Below, in pieces: positions 1 through 8,381 of a DNA stretch of 18,695 bases; position 1 is the stretch's first letter; each line of letters begins with the position of its first letter. The translations under genes were made by a program, and so were the position numbers. The notes beneath the pieces are model-generated. The model saw only the letters and a program-made list of their open reading frames with translations. It made no database searches and was not told where the DNA came from. Location of the stretch: positions 1-18,695 of the forward strand of contig VBPK01000179.1 in NCBI GenBank assembly GCA_005877225.1, read 5' to 3'. This DNA is from Nitrososphaerota archaeon. Lineage in GTDB: Archaea > Thermoproteota > Nitrososphaeria > Nitrososphaerales > Gagatemarchaeaceae.

Positions 1-2
1 TC

Positions 3-1163
3 TTCGGGTTTGGCAGGGATTCCGCGCTCATCGTTGTGGTTGTCACGGGCCTCGGAATGGCGGCGGCGAGCTTCGAGCTGGCCTGGGGGACCGAGTCGCT
101 GCAGTTCGTCGTTTCTCAGGTCCTCGCTCTCGCGGTTCTAGCCACACTTCAAGTCCTGCCTGAGTACTCCATCGACGCCGCTCTAGCTTACAACGGCGCC
201 TCCGACCCGACTCAGCTCCACTTCGCGACCGCGAGCATGACGGGCGCAAACCGGCTCCTCCTCGGGGCGGGATGGCCAGTTGTCTTCTTTGTCTCCTACC
301 TCGCTTCCAGGGGAAAGAACCCGAAGGCCGGGAGCTATCTCCAGCTTGACCGGGCGCAAGCGCTCGAAGTGCTCTTCCTAGGAATCTCGACACTCTACTC
401 CTTCTTGATAGTCGTCAAGGGAACGCTCGACATACTGGACGCTGCCGCCCTGATCTCGGTCTTCGCCTCGTACGTCTACATCGCCGCAAGAATCCCGCCG
501 CTCGCGAAGGAGCGACTCGAGGAGATGAGCGGAGTCGCGCTCGCCGTAGGGAGAATGCGACCGAGTCGGAGGTATGGCGTGATCATCTCGTTCGTCGCGG
601 TGGGTGGGTTGGTGACCATCCTCGGCGCCCAGCCCTTCGTTGGCGGTCTGATCGAGATAGGGGGCGCCCTGGGGATCAGCCAGTACCTATTGATTCAGTG
701 GCTCGCACCATTCCTCACTGAGTTCCCCGAAACCGTAACGGTCCTCTATTGGGCCGGACGGTCGAATCGTGGTTCCCTCGCGATGGGGAACCTGATTTCG
801 TCGAAGCTCAACCAGTGGACTCTGCTCGTTGGAACCATTCCGATAGTATACAACGTCGCCCTAGCCCGATTCCAGAGCATCGCGCTGACCCAGCTTCAGC
901 TGAGCGAACTCGTTCTGACTGCGTCGCAGTCGATCTACGGTGTTGTCTGTCTCCTCGACCTCCAGCTCTCGTCGAGGGAAGCCATATCGCTCCTCGCACT
1001 CTTCCTCGTGCAGTTCTTCATCCCCCCCATCCGCCTGGAGGTCTCAGCAGTCTACCTCCTCCTCGCTGCTGTGGAACTCCTCCTCACTCGAGGAAGAATC
1101 GTGATCTTCCGGCAGGTTGGGGAGATCCTCCGCGAATACGTTCATAAGCGCCCGCAAGGTTGA
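3..1163 (+). CDS. Sodium/calcium exchanger (CaCA) family membrane protein, 5' end outside window
   Basis: Integral membrane cation antiporter of the Ca2+/cation exchanger superfamily; substrate not determinable here. The frame is open right to the window edge (codons from base 3), so the N-terminus is missing; the first visible start-like codon is GTG at 36. Counting from that GTG, two alpha-repeat-like segments are visible. The first, near residues 40-75, has the acidic motif LPEYSID followed by TGANRL. The second, near 225-260, has LTEFPETVTVL followed by GNLISSKLNQ. In this family such E-rich and N-rich helices face each other and bind the cation. Most of the rest is hydrophobic helices (roughly 9-10 segments), with a basic loop in the middle, as expected between the two halves. 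It ends in TTGA, overlapping the ProRS start codon, so the two are probably cotranscribed. Family call fairly sure, ion specificity unknown. Confidence 0.8.
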   Translation, partial: FGFGRDSALIVVVVTGLGMAAASFELAWGTESLQFVVSQVLALAVLATLQVLPEYSIDAALAYNGASDPTQLHFATASMTGANRLLLGAGWPVVFFVSYLASRGKNPKAGSYLQLDRAQALEVLFLGISTLYSFLIVVKGTLDILDAAALISVFASYVYIAARIPPLAKERLEEMSGVALAVGRMRPSRRYGVIISFVAVGGLVTILGAQPFVGGLIEIGGALGISQYLLIQWLAPFLTEFPETVTVLYWAGRSNRGSLAMGNLISSKLNQWTLLVGTIPIVYNVALARFQSIALTQLQLSELVLTASQSIYGVVCLLDLQLSSREAISLLALFLVQFFIPPIRLEVSAVYLLLAAVELLLTRGRIVIFRQVGEILREYVHKRPQG

Positions 1164-2614
1164 ACGAAAGCGTGCCAGAGGCCAAGCAAGAAGGGATTAC
1201 GGTCAGAAAGTCGGAGAATTTCGACGAGTGGTACACCCAGGTGATTCTGAAGTCCGAGCTCGCAGACTATAGCCCCGTCTCCGGGTGCATCGTCTTCCGC
1301 CCCTCGGGGTACGCGATCTGGGAGACAATCCGGCGGGAGACAGACAAGAAGTTCAAGAAGATCGGAATCGAGAACTCTTACTTCCCGATCTTCATCCCTG
1401 AAGGGCTGCTAAAGAAGGAGCAGGAGCACGTGAAGGGCTTCTCCCCCGAAGTCGCATGGGTCACCCACGCCGGCGACTCGAAACTCGAGGAGAGGCTGGC
1501 GATAAGGCCCACCTCGGAGACGCTGATGTACGAGGTCATCTCTAGGTGGGTGAGGTCATGGAGGGACTTGCCCTTGAAGCTCAATCAGTGGAACAACGTC
1601 GTAAGGTGGGAGTTCAGGCACCCCACCCTGCTTCTTCGCTCTAGGGAATTTCTCTGGAACGAGGGGCACACCCTATTCGCGACGGAGGAGGAGGCGATGG
1701 CGGAGAGAGACGAGATACTCACAATCTACAGGACGATCACAGAGGAGTATCTCGCACTTCCGGGGCTCGTCGGGAAGAAGACCGAGGCGGAGAAATTCGC
1801 GGGTGCAACGGCGAGCTACACCATAGAGCATCTGATGCCCGATGGGAAGGCCATCCAGGGGCCCGACTTCCACTCCGACGGCCAGAACTTCTCGAAGGCC
1901 TTCGAGATCACGTTCGTCGACAGGAAAGGCGAGAAGCAGTTCGCATGGCAGAATACGTGGGCGATCTCGACCCGTGAAATCGGCGTCATGCTAGCGACAC
2001 ACAGTGACGACAAGGGACTCATCGTTCCTCCGCGAGTGGCTTTCATTCAGGTCGTGATCGTGCCGATTTTCGACGACGAGTCGAGGGAGAGGGTCCTGAA
2101 GCAGGCGGAGAGGCTCCGAGCCCGTCTAGAGGAGACGACCTCGGTGAAGCTCGACGACAGAGACCATCTTACGCCGGGGAGAAAGTTCAACGAGTGGGAG
2201 CTGAAGGGCGTCCCCCTCCGGGTCGAGATCGGGCCGAGGGACCTAGTGAAGAGGCAGGTAGTCCTGGCAAGGAGGGACAACGGGAAGAAGCGGCAGGTCA
2301 AGATGGCAATCGCGGCGAGAGAGGTGGCGAGAGAGCTGAAGGAGATACAGGAAGACCTCTACCAACGGGCGCTCTCCTTCCTGAAAGAACACACCTACAC
2401 CGCGGAAACCTACGACCAGCTCAAGAGTTCGCTCAAGAATGGAGGCATAGTCCGCGCCCCCTGGTGTCTCTCTCCGGACTGTGAGGCGAAAGTGAAGGAG
2501 GAGACGGGTGCTAAGATAATCAACCTCCCGATGGACCAGAAAGAGACGAAGTCCCACTGCGTCTATTGCGGGAAGGAAGCCGTCGTGATCGCGAACTTCG
2601 CGAAGTCGTACTAG
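1160..2614 (+). CDS. proS: Prolyl-tRNA synthetase, archaeal/eukaryotic type
   Basis: Cytoplasmic class II aminoacyl-tRNA synthetase that charges tRNA-Pro with proline. The 484-residue length is normal for the archaeal/eukaryotic-type enzyme, which lacks the bacterial editing insertion. Visible landmarks: ENFDEWYTQVILKSELADYS near residues 19-38; the TSE of the proline pocket at 118-120; motif 2 at about 145-171 with the arginine and the REFLWNEGHT signature; a C-terminal zinc-binding domain with Cys436, Cys441, Cys467 and Cys470; and the terminal FAKSY, matching the Tyr-ended C-terminus of this subtype. The TTG start is the only good start. It overlaps the stop of the exchanger gene (TTGA), so translation is probably coupled. 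No internal gap is seen, unlike ThrRS further along. Confidence 0.96.
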   Translation: MNESVPEAKQEGITVRKSENFDEWYTQVILKSELADYSPVSGCIVFRPSGYAIWETIRRETDKKFKKIGIENSYFPIFIPEGLLKKEQEHVKGFSPEVAWVTHAGDSKLEERLAIRPTSETLMYEVISRWVRSWRDLPLKLNQWNNVVRWEFRHPTLLLRSREFLWNEGHTLFATEEEAMAERDEILTIYRTITEEYLALPGLVGKKTEAEKFAGATASYTIEHLMPDGKAIQGPDFHSDGQNFSKAFEITFVDRKGEKQFAWQNTWAISTREIGVMLATHSDDKGLIVPPRVAFIQVVIVPIFDDESRERVLKQAERLRARLEETTSVKLDDRDHLTPGRKFNEWELKGVPLRVEIGPRDLVKRQVVLARRDNGKKRQVKMAIAAREVARELKEIQEDLYQRALSFLKEHTYTAETYDQLKSSLKNGGIVRAPWCLSPDCEAKVKEETGAKIINLPMDQKETKSHCVYCGKEAVVIANFAKSY

Positions 2615-2660
2615 CACCAAAGGCTTTTCTCCGCTTCTTAGAGGCTCTGCGACGAGCGGG

Positions 2661-3551
2661 TTGGGGACAGATCACCTTCTAACCGTCCTGGGCGCAATCA
2701 ATTGGGACACAAGCATCTTCGAGGACAGGTTCGCGAAGCAGGGGGAGGAGGTCCCAGTGAACCGCGTCGAGGAGTTCTCCGGGGGGAAGGGCGCAAATGT
2801 TGCTGTCGCGGCAGCGAGGATACTCGGTAAGGAGAAGGTCGACGGAGCCGGGAGGAAGACGATTCACACACACTTCGGGGCGAACGAGAGGATGACCGTG
2901 AAGCATCTGAAGAGGCCGGGGGTTCTTCGCACGATCGAAGAACCTCAGATGATTGTGGTGATGGATGCGCCGACTGAGGTGGGGAGGAGGGCCGTCGAGA
3001 TGGCGAGGGGGAGAGGCGAGACGGTGGTCTACAGCCCCGCGGTCAGAACCCGGGAGGGTCTGCGCAGTCTCGAGCCGATCTTACGGGATGCCCACTACCT
3101 CGTCGTGGACCAGATTGAGCTTAGGAACCTCTACCCCGACAGGGCCGAGGTGAATGAGGAGGGGATAATGCGCATGGTCACGGCAACCCACCCCTCTCTG
3201 ACCCTCGTGGCTACCCTTGGGGAGAGAGGATGCGCCGTCACCGGAGAGGGGGTGATGACGCTGGTCGAAGGAGTCGACGTAGCCTCTCTCGGAAAAAAGG
3301 TCGTGAACACGACCGGTTGCGGCGATGCCTTCCTGGGGGTCTTTGCAAGCTATCTCCTGCTAGACTTCCCGATCCTTGAGGCCGCGAAACGCGCCAACCT
3401 CGCGGGCGCGCTGAAGGCGACGAGATACGAAACGAGGGGGAGTCCCTCTAAGGCAGAGCTAGATAAGGAGTTGGAGACGCTGGAGAAGGTCAGACAGAAG
3501 CGACCGGTGCCGCGAGTGAGTAGAGGCGCCTGGCCTGCTCGTCGACGCTGA
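2661..3551 (+). CDS. PfkB/ribokinase-family sugar or nucleoside kinase, internally shortened
   Basis: ATP-dependent kinase of the ribokinase fold, phosphorylating a sugar or nucleoside; exact substrate unknown. Family landmarks: GAINWDTSI at the N-terminus, GGKGANVAVAAARILG (residues 41-56), HFGAN at 71-75, NTTGCGDAF at 216-224 with the catalytic base Asp222, and a C-terminal RANLAGALKATRYETRGSP. In ribokinases the GGKGAN and GAN motifs are about 75 residues apart; here only about 26 residues lie between them. A block of roughly 40-50 residues containing the glycine-rich strand and lid region therefore appears to be missing at residue 60/61 (near base 2840), without a change of frame. TTG start, no ATG nearby. 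The 3' end overlaps the oppositely oriented kinase gene by 62 bases. Probably non-functional as written, or a sequence error. Confidence 0.85.
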   Translation: MGTDHLLTVLGAINWDTSIFEDRFAKQGEEVPVNRVEEFSGGKGANVAVAAARILGKEKVDGAGRKTIHTHFGANERMTVKHLKRPGVLRTIEEPQMIVVMDAPTEVGRRAVEMARGRGETVVYSPAVRTREGLRSLEPILRDAHYLVVDQIELRNLYPDRAEVNEEGIMRMVTATHPSLTLVATLGERGCAVTGEGVMTLVEGVDVASLGKKVVNTTGCGDAFLGVFASYLLLDFPILEAAKRANLAGALKATRYETRGSPSKAELDKELETLEKVRQKRPVPRVSRGAWPARRR

Positions 3552-4389
3552 TCGGCAAGTCTATCTTCGAGAGGGCGATCAGGTTCAGGGAGAGGGACGA
3601 GGCGGCTATCCCGAAGCATGCCGACCAGAGGAAGTCCCTAGACCGAAGGTAAGACGCGACGAGGGTTCCGCCGAGTATGTCTCCAGCCCCCGTGCTGTCC
3701 ACTATCTTCACCTTGGGCACGTGAACACCGTAGATCTTCTTCCCCTCAAGGATGTGACACATCTCTCCTCCTTGGGTGACGAGAGCCCTTCTAACGCCCA
3801 TAGACGACAGCTTCGTGAGAGCCTCCCTCGCCTCCGTCTTGCCCGTTATCGCGTAGGCCTCGTCCCTGTCCATCTTCAGGGCATCCACCGATGTCACCAC
3901 ACCCGCCTCCTTCAGACTCGTAATCGACGCTTGCCCGCGGCTGTCGAAGGTCCTTACGAAGCCCTGCGGGTCGAGGAAGGTGAAATCCGAGCGATCGACG
4001 ATCGCCTTCAGAAGTTCCGGAGAAATCTCGTGGGCTATGGGGCTGATCAGCGAAGCGTCAAACTTCGTGTCGGGGAGCTGGTCAAGGGATAGGTCGTCGC
4101 AACGCGAAAGAAGGAAGATGTTCCTCGATGCCCCATCTCCCTCTATCCGGAAACGCGTGGTCTTCTTGCTCGACTTGTCTATCGCCCTGAGGTTTATCCC
4201 ATTCCGAGCAAGCCAAACGAGCTGGTCGTCGGGGAAGTCCAGCCCGATTCTTGTGAGGGCGAAGACCTCGAGTCCAAACCTTGAGCAGATGAGCCCCGCG
4301 TAGGAGGGCGGGCCACCGATTGAGGTTATCGTCCTAATGGGGAGGAGAATCGTATCGATTGTGAGAAATCCTGCGACAAGAGCCTTCAA
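3490..4389 (-). CDS. PfkB-family carbohydrate/nucleoside kinase
   Basis: Second ribokinase-fold kinase, 299 residues and full length. Visible motifs: GFLTIDTI (residues 7-14), the substrate-side glycines IGGPPSYAGL (24-33), a VTQGGE strand-turn near 204-209, and DSTGAGDILGG (231-241), where the GAGD forms the anion hole and Asp237 is the catalytic base. The start is TTG; no better codon lies close by. The gene is divergent from the binding-protein gene across a short spacer, a layout typical of transporter and kinase genes under one regulator, so a role in phosphorylating an imported nucleoside or sugar is an inference from context. Archaeal enzymes of this branch include nucleoside, ribose-1-phosphate and myo-inositol kinases, so substrate cannot be named. 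Its 3' end overlaps the other PfkB gene tail to tail. Confidence 0.9.
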   Translation of the reverse strand: MKALVAGFLTIDTILLPIRTITSIGGPPSYAGLICSRFGLEVFALTRIGLDFPDDQLVWLARNGINLRAIDKSSKKTTRFRIEGDGASRNIFLLSRCDDLSLDQLPDTKFDASLISPIAHEISPELLKAIVDRSDFTFLDPQGFVRTFDSRGQASITSLKEAGVVTSVDALKMDRDEAYAITGKTEAREALTKLSSMGVRRALVTQGGEMCHILEGKKIYGVHVPKVKIVDSTGAGDILGGTLVASYLRSRDFLWSACFGIAASSLSLNLIALSKIDLPISVDEQARRLYSLAAPVASV

Positions 4390-4453
4390 GTCAGGCCTCT
4401 TCCCTCACCCTCCAACAGCTTGACTTAAGATTTTGTTCGCGCAAAAAAATCGG

Positions 4454-4460
4454 TTATATA
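4454..4460 (+). promoter_or_regulatory. TATA box of the importer operon
   Basis: The sequence TTATATA, preceded by an A-rich stretch, lies about 40-46 bases upstream of the ATG at 4500. Archaeal transcription normally starts about 25 bases downstream of the box centre, which places the start near 4482, directly at the edge of the palindrome described in the next entry. The mRNA leader would then be short (about 15-18 bases). The spacer to the divergent kinase is only about 100 bases. Confidence 0.65.
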
Positions 4461-4482
4461 AGGAGAGGCGAGAGGGTCATCG

Positions 4483-4498
4483 AGCAAGTCAACTTGCT
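4483..4498. promoter_or_regulatory. Perfect 16-nt palindrome at predicted transcription start, candidate operator
   Basis: AGCAAGT-CA-ACTTGCT: perfect 7-base arms with a 2-base spacer, placed between the TATA box and the ATG of the binding-protein gene and covering the predicted transcription start. A repressor dimer bound here would block RNA polymerase, or the arms could form a small hairpin at the mRNA 5' end. A related imperfect copy sharing TTGACTT lies at about 4420-4426, closer to the divergent kinase. The regulator itself is not in this window. Function is inferred. Confidence 0.5.
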
Positions 4499-4499
4499 T

Positions 4500-5777
4500 A
4501 TGAAAAAAGGAAGGGCTGTTAGTACAACCGTAGCCGCTGTCGTTGTCATCGTAATCGTGGCCGCGGCCGGCGGGGTCTACTATTATTATGCACAAGTCTC
4601 GACAACTCCGCAGAAGACGATTGGCGTCGTGTTCGACATCGGCGGGAGGGGCGACCTCAGCTTCAACGATATGGCGGCCTTGGGAGCCGACAACGCCGCG
4701 AAGACGGTCCTGGGCTGCCCGAATGACCCGAGTCCTTGTGAACACTTCTTACAGAGTGCTACGTCCGCAGACTATCTTCCCAACCTCAGGCAGCTGGCGT
4801 CTCTAAATCCTCCGCCCGTTCTAATTGTGGCGGTCGGATTCCTGATGGGCGACGCGGTAAACCAGACTGCCCGGGCCTTCCCCAACCAGAAATTCGCTAT
4901 CGTTGACGACGTTGTGCCGGGAGTCCCGAACCTGCTGGGTCTTACCTTCAACACGAATGAAGGGGGCGCCGCAGCGGGCGTTCTTGCCGCGTTCGTCTCT
5001 GACTGCTACAGCAAGGCAGGTCAGGGAGGAAACAAGGTGGGACTCGTTCTCGGTCTAGAGATTCCAGTACTCTGGACCTTCGAAATCGGGTACAAATGGG
5101 GCGTCAGCTGGGCGGAGAACTACTCGCAGGCAACACTAGGCCACACAATCTTGGGCAACGCGCCCGTGAAAAATGTCGTCCTCTACAAGTACACCGGAAC
5201 ATTCGACGACCCAGCAAAGGGTAAGGCCGAAGCTCTGAACGAATTCGCCGCCGGGGCAGTAGTGTCTTACAATGTCGCGGGCAAGACCGGGAACGGCATC
5301 TTCGACGCAGCAAAGTCCGTAGCCGCGCCTGGGCAGACGATGGGTCCACCGTTCGGGATCGGAGTCGATTCGGACCAGGATTACATCGCCCCCGGATACA
5401 TCCTCGCGAGCCAGATGAAGCGGGTCGACACGGCAGTCCTGACTGCCACGAAGCTGGCCGTGAACGGGTCGTTCAGCTCCGTCGTACAAAGCACAGGCGC
5501 GGACCTGAGCTTCAACATGGCTAGCGGCGGTGTCGCAATCAGCACAGTCAACGATGTCAACACATTCATACAAATCGCCGTCAGCCACGGAAAGACCTAC
5601 AACGTGACCGCCATCACGAACCAGATCCAGAGCATGAGAAACGCTGTCACTGCGAAGTGTGGCGCGGTGTATGACTACGTGAACACTGTTGTAAGCCAGA
5701 TCAAGAGCGGGCAGGTTCACGTCCCACTGGTCCTGACACAAAACGCAATCACATTGTGGCGGAGCAGGTACGGATAG
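4500..5777 (+). CDS. bmpA: BMP-family (nucleoside-type) ABC transporter substrate-binding protein
   Basis: Extracytoplasmic receptor of an ABC importer, of the basic membrane protein/PnrA family whose characterised members bind purine nucleosides. An N-terminal basic patch MKKGRAVSTT is followed by one hydrophobic helix (about residues 10-30), then the binding domain. Family landmarks: SFNDMAALGADNA, the NLRQLASLNPPPVLIVAVGF strand, FAIVDDVVPGVPNLLGLTF, YTGTFDDPAKGKAEAL, VAGKTGNGIF and GVDSDQDYIAPG. No lipobox cysteine follows the helix. The helix either stays as a membrane anchor or is a class III (pilin-like) signal, since KGRAVS resembles those cleavage sites. An in-frame TTG two codons upstream (4494) is possible, but ATG at 4500 gives the usual KK-rich N-terminus and avoids the palindrome. 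First gene of the import operon. Confidence 0.93.
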   Translation: MKKGRAVSTTVAAVVVIVIVAAAGGVYYYYAQVSTTPQKTIGVVFDIGGRGDLSFNDMAALGADNAAKTVLGCPNDPSPCEHFLQSATSADYLPNLRQLASLNPPPVLIVAVGFLMGDAVNQTARAFPNQKFAIVDDVVPGVPNLLGLTFNTNEGGAAAGVLAAFVSDCYSKAGQGGNKVGLVLGLEIPVLWTFEIGYKWGVSWAENYSQATLGHTILGNAPVKNVVLYKYTGTFDDPAKGKAEALNEFAAGAVVSYNVAGKTGNGIFDAAKSVAAPGQTMGPPFGIGVDSDQDYIAPGYILASQMKRVDTAVLTATKLAVNGSFSSVVQSTGADLSFNMASGGVAISTVNDVNTFIQIAVSHGKTYNVTAITNQIQSMRNAVTAKCGAVYDYVNTVVSQIKSGQVHVPLVLTQNAITLWRSRYG

Positions 5778-5808
5778 CTCCGCCGAACTACATTTTTAGG
5801 GTGTTCTC

Positions 5809-7332
5809 GTGGCCAGTCCCACAAAAGAACTGGTCAAGACCTCCAATCTGACAAAAACTTACCCCGACGGCACTCAGGCGTTGACGGGAGTGGATTTTTC
5901 GGTCACAAAAGGGGAGATACACGGGCTCTTGGGGGAAAATGGAGCTGGGAAGACGACCCTCTCAAAAATCCTCTCTGGTATCCTTAAGCCTACTTCGGGA
6001 GAAATCTACATCAAGGGGAACCTCGTTCGCATGAAGCGACCGAGCGATGCCCTCGGGCTTGGAATCGGGATGGTGCACCAGCACTTTGCGCTCGTCCGAC
6101 CCTTCAGCGCCTTCGAGAACATCGTGCTCGGGACCGACCTGAACCCGACGGGGGAGAGAGCGAAGGAAGCGAAAGCCAGCATCGCGGATTTGGCAAAGGG
6201 GGTCGGTTTGCAGGTCACCTTAGACTCGCCTGTCGAGAGTCTCGCCCTCGGTGCGCAGCAGAGGGTGGAGATATTGAAAATGCTCTACAGAAACGTCGAT
6301 ATCCTGATACTCGACGAACCCACCTCCTCTCTAACCATCAAGGAGACGGGAGAGCTCTTCAAGTCCCTGCTGAAACTGAAGGAGGAAGGGAAATGCGTAA
6401 TCTTCATCACTCACAAACTCAGAGAAGTGATGGACTTCTGCGACAGCATCACAGTCCTACGTCAGGGGAAAGTCACGGGAAGGATAAGCAAGTCGGAGGC
6501 GTCCCCGATAACCCTCGCCACGATGATGGTAGGGCGAACCGTCGAATTCGAGCTCAAAAGGTCACCGATGACCCCCGGGGATGAGGTCTTCACGATTGAC
6601 AACCTGACACTACTCGACAGGGAGGGGAAGGAGGTCGTGAAGGACCTTTCCCTCAAGGTCAGACGAGGCGAAATATTCGGCATCGCGGGGGTCGAGGGGA
6701 ATGGTCAGACGGAGCTCGCCGAGGCTATCGCAGGAATCCGGAGGGTCGCCAAGGGGAGCATCAGGCTCAAAGGGACAGAAACGGAAGGGAAGTCCTCATC
6801 TGTGATCCGCAGGCACGGGGCCGGGCTCATTCCGGAAGACAGGCGGCAGATGGGACTTATCCTCGAAATGAACCTGGATGAGAACGTAATCCTGGGGAAA
6901 CAACGGGATCTTCAGTTCAGGGGTTCCTTGACCTCAATCGCATGGCGAAAGGTCAGGCAGTTCACCTCGGACCTGATGAAAAAGTTCGAGATAACCGCCA
7001 AGGGACCAGAGTCGCCCGCGAGGAGCCTCAGCGGGGGGAACCAACAGAAGGTCGTAGTCTCCAGAGAATTGAGCAGTGACCCTGACTTCATTGTGGCCGC
7101 GCAGCCGACGCGAGGGCTCGACGTGGCAGCTACCGAGTATATCCGGAAGCTCCTACTGGACTCCCGTGGCGGAGGAAAGGCCGTCTTGCTAATCTCGGCG
7201 GAGCTGGATGAAATTCTTCAGCTATCGGACCAGATTGGGGTGATGTACGAGGGGAGACTGATAGGGGTCGGCGCCGCAGAGACGATGTCGCGAGAAAGAA
7301 TCGGACTTTTGATGGGTGGGATCGTCGCTTGA
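5809..7332 (+). CDS. nupO: Double-domain ABC transporter ATPase (nucleoside/sugar importer)
   Basis: Cytoplasmic ATPase with two fused nucleotide-binding domains, which powers the importer. N-domain: Walker A GENGAGKTT at residues 42-50, Q-loop VHQHF at 89-93, degenerate signature LALGAQQRVE at 145-154, Walker B LILDEP at 166-171, switch His202. C-domain: Walker A-like GVEGNGQT at 294-301 lacking the usual Gly-Lys-Thr, clean signature LSGGNQQK at 407-414, and Walker B ending AQPTRGLD with Gln432 instead of glutamate. This asymmetry is normal for the RbsA/MglA/NupO group: one competent ATP site, one degenerate. The 507-residue length is standard. GTG start with AGGGTG about six bases upstream. 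It follows bmpA by 31 bases and overlaps the first permease by four. Confidence 0.93.
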   Translation: MASPTKELVKTSNLTKTYPDGTQALTGVDFSVTKGEIHGLLGENGAGKTTLSKILSGILKPTSGEIYIKGNLVRMKRPSDALGLGIGMVHQHFALVRPFSAFENIVLGTDLNPTGERAKEAKASIADLAKGVGLQVTLDSPVESLALGAQQRVEILKMLYRNVDILILDEPTSSLTIKETGELFKSLLKLKEEGKCVIFITHKLREVMDFCDSITVLRQGKVTGRISKSEASPITLATMMVGRTVEFELKRSPMTPGDEVFTIDNLTLLDREGKEVVKDLSLKVRRGEIFGIAGVEGNGQTELAEAIAGIRRVAKGSIRLKGTETEGKSSSVIRRHGAGLIPEDRRQMGLILEMNLDENVILGKQRDLQFRGSLTSIAWRKVRQFTSDLMKKFEITAKGPESPARSLSGGNQQKVVVSRELSSDPDFIVAAQPTRGLDVAATEYIRKLLLDSRGGGKAVLLISAELDEILQLSDQIGVMYEGRLIGVGAAETMSRERIGLLMGGIVA

Positions 7333-8381
7333 AACTGCCACTGATTGGCGGGGGGCGAGTTCTCGCCCCGCTGGAGGAATCGGCCTTCGCGGCACTAATG
7401 GGGTTCTTCTTCGGCGGGATCCTCCTTGTCGTCCTCGGATACAACCCAATCCTCACCTACTACTACATGTTCTATGGGGGTTTGGGGAGCCTCTCGAACG
7501 TTACCGATATGCTCGGGAACGCGGCTCCGCTCATCCTCACTGCGCTTACGTTCGCGGTGGGAGTTCGCGCCGGGCTCTTCAACATCGGTGCTGAGGGGCA
7601 GGTCTACGTCGGCGCGGGAGGGGCGATTTACGCGAGCTACTATTTCCTCCCCGCGGGGATCCACCTAGGGTTCGCCCTCGTCTTGGCGGGAGCCGCCGGG
7701 GCGCTCATGGCAGTCCCCACTTACCTCCTCAAGGCGTACCGAGGAGTGAACGAAGTCATAACGACCATCATGCTGAATTGGACGGCGTATTTTGGCGTGT
7801 TATGGGTGGCCATCGTCCTACTCGCTGACCCGGCCAGGCCCGAGAAGACCATCAGCGTAGCCCCTACGTCTAGGTTCCCAGACTTTCTCTTGGGGAGCGT
7901 CTCCACGTCAGCCCTTCTTTTCGCAATTGCCGTTGCCGCGGCTTTCTACGTATACCTTTGGCTCACTCCAAGCGGATACGAGCTGAGGTCCGTAGGGTTG
8001 AACCCGGAAGCGGCGAGATTCAGCGGAATCAATCCCAGGAAGCCCCTCCTCTCGGCCTTGCTCCTCGGCGGAGCCTCTGCCGGGTTGGCGGGAGCCGTCC
8101 AGGTCGCGGGAAGGACGACCCCGTTTGCGCTCTACACCGGCCTTTCGAATGTGCTCAACTACGGGTACAATGGAATTGGGGTCGCGCTCATCGGTAGGAA
8201 CCACCCACTCGGCATCATCGTGGCGGGGCTGTTCTTCGGCACCCTCCAAGCCGGGTTTTCAACGGTTCAGCTCTACGCCCGCGTCCCCTTCGAGATTATC
8301 CAGGTTATCGAAGGGATCATAATCTTCACGGTGGCAGCGCCCGAGCTTTACCGGAGGTTCAGGGGGTCACTGAAGAAATGA
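7329..8381 (+). CDS. nupP: ABC transporter permease, nucleoside-type, subunit 1
   Basis: Inner-membrane permease of the branched-chain/ribose-type superfamily (BPD_transp_2), 350 residues with about ten hydrophobic helices. Visible family segments: LTALTFAVGVRAGLFNIGAE (the conserved FNIGAEGQ of NupP-type subunits), EVITTIMLNWTAY, a loop GLNPEAARFSGIN that contacts the ATPase, and LNYGYNGIGVALIGRNHPLG. Together with the next gene it would make the heterodimeric channel. The start is TTG inside the stop of the ATPase gene (TTGA), so translation is probably coupled. No sign of truncation. Confidence 0.92.
   Translation: MKLPLIGGGRVLAPLEESAFAALMGFFFGGILLVVLGYNPILTYYYMFYGGLGSLSNVTDMLGNAAPLILTALTFAVGVRAGLFNIGAEGQVYVGAGGAIYASYYFLPAGIHLGFALVLAGAAGALMAVPTYLLKAYRGVNEVITTIMLNWTAYFGVLWVAIVLLADPARPEKTISVAPTSRFPDFLLGSVSTSALLFAIAVAAAFYVYLWLTPSGYELRSVGLNPEAARFSGINPRKPLLSALLLGGASAGLAGAVQVAGRTTPFALYTGLSNVLNYGYNGIGVALIGRNHPLGIIVAGLFFGTLQAGFSTVQLYARVPFEIIQVIEGIIIFTVAAPELYRRFRGSLKK

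Noticed and set aside
749..1147. 132-residue ORF inside the exchanger gene
   Set aside because: Shadow frame of a clear transmembrane coding sequence, with a proline/arginine-rich composition typical of out-of-frame reading.
5136..5741. 201-residue ORF antisense to the BMP-family binding protein
   Set aside because: It lies wholly inside a well-supported gene, has no recognisable motif, and long antisense frames are common in GC-rich coding DNA.
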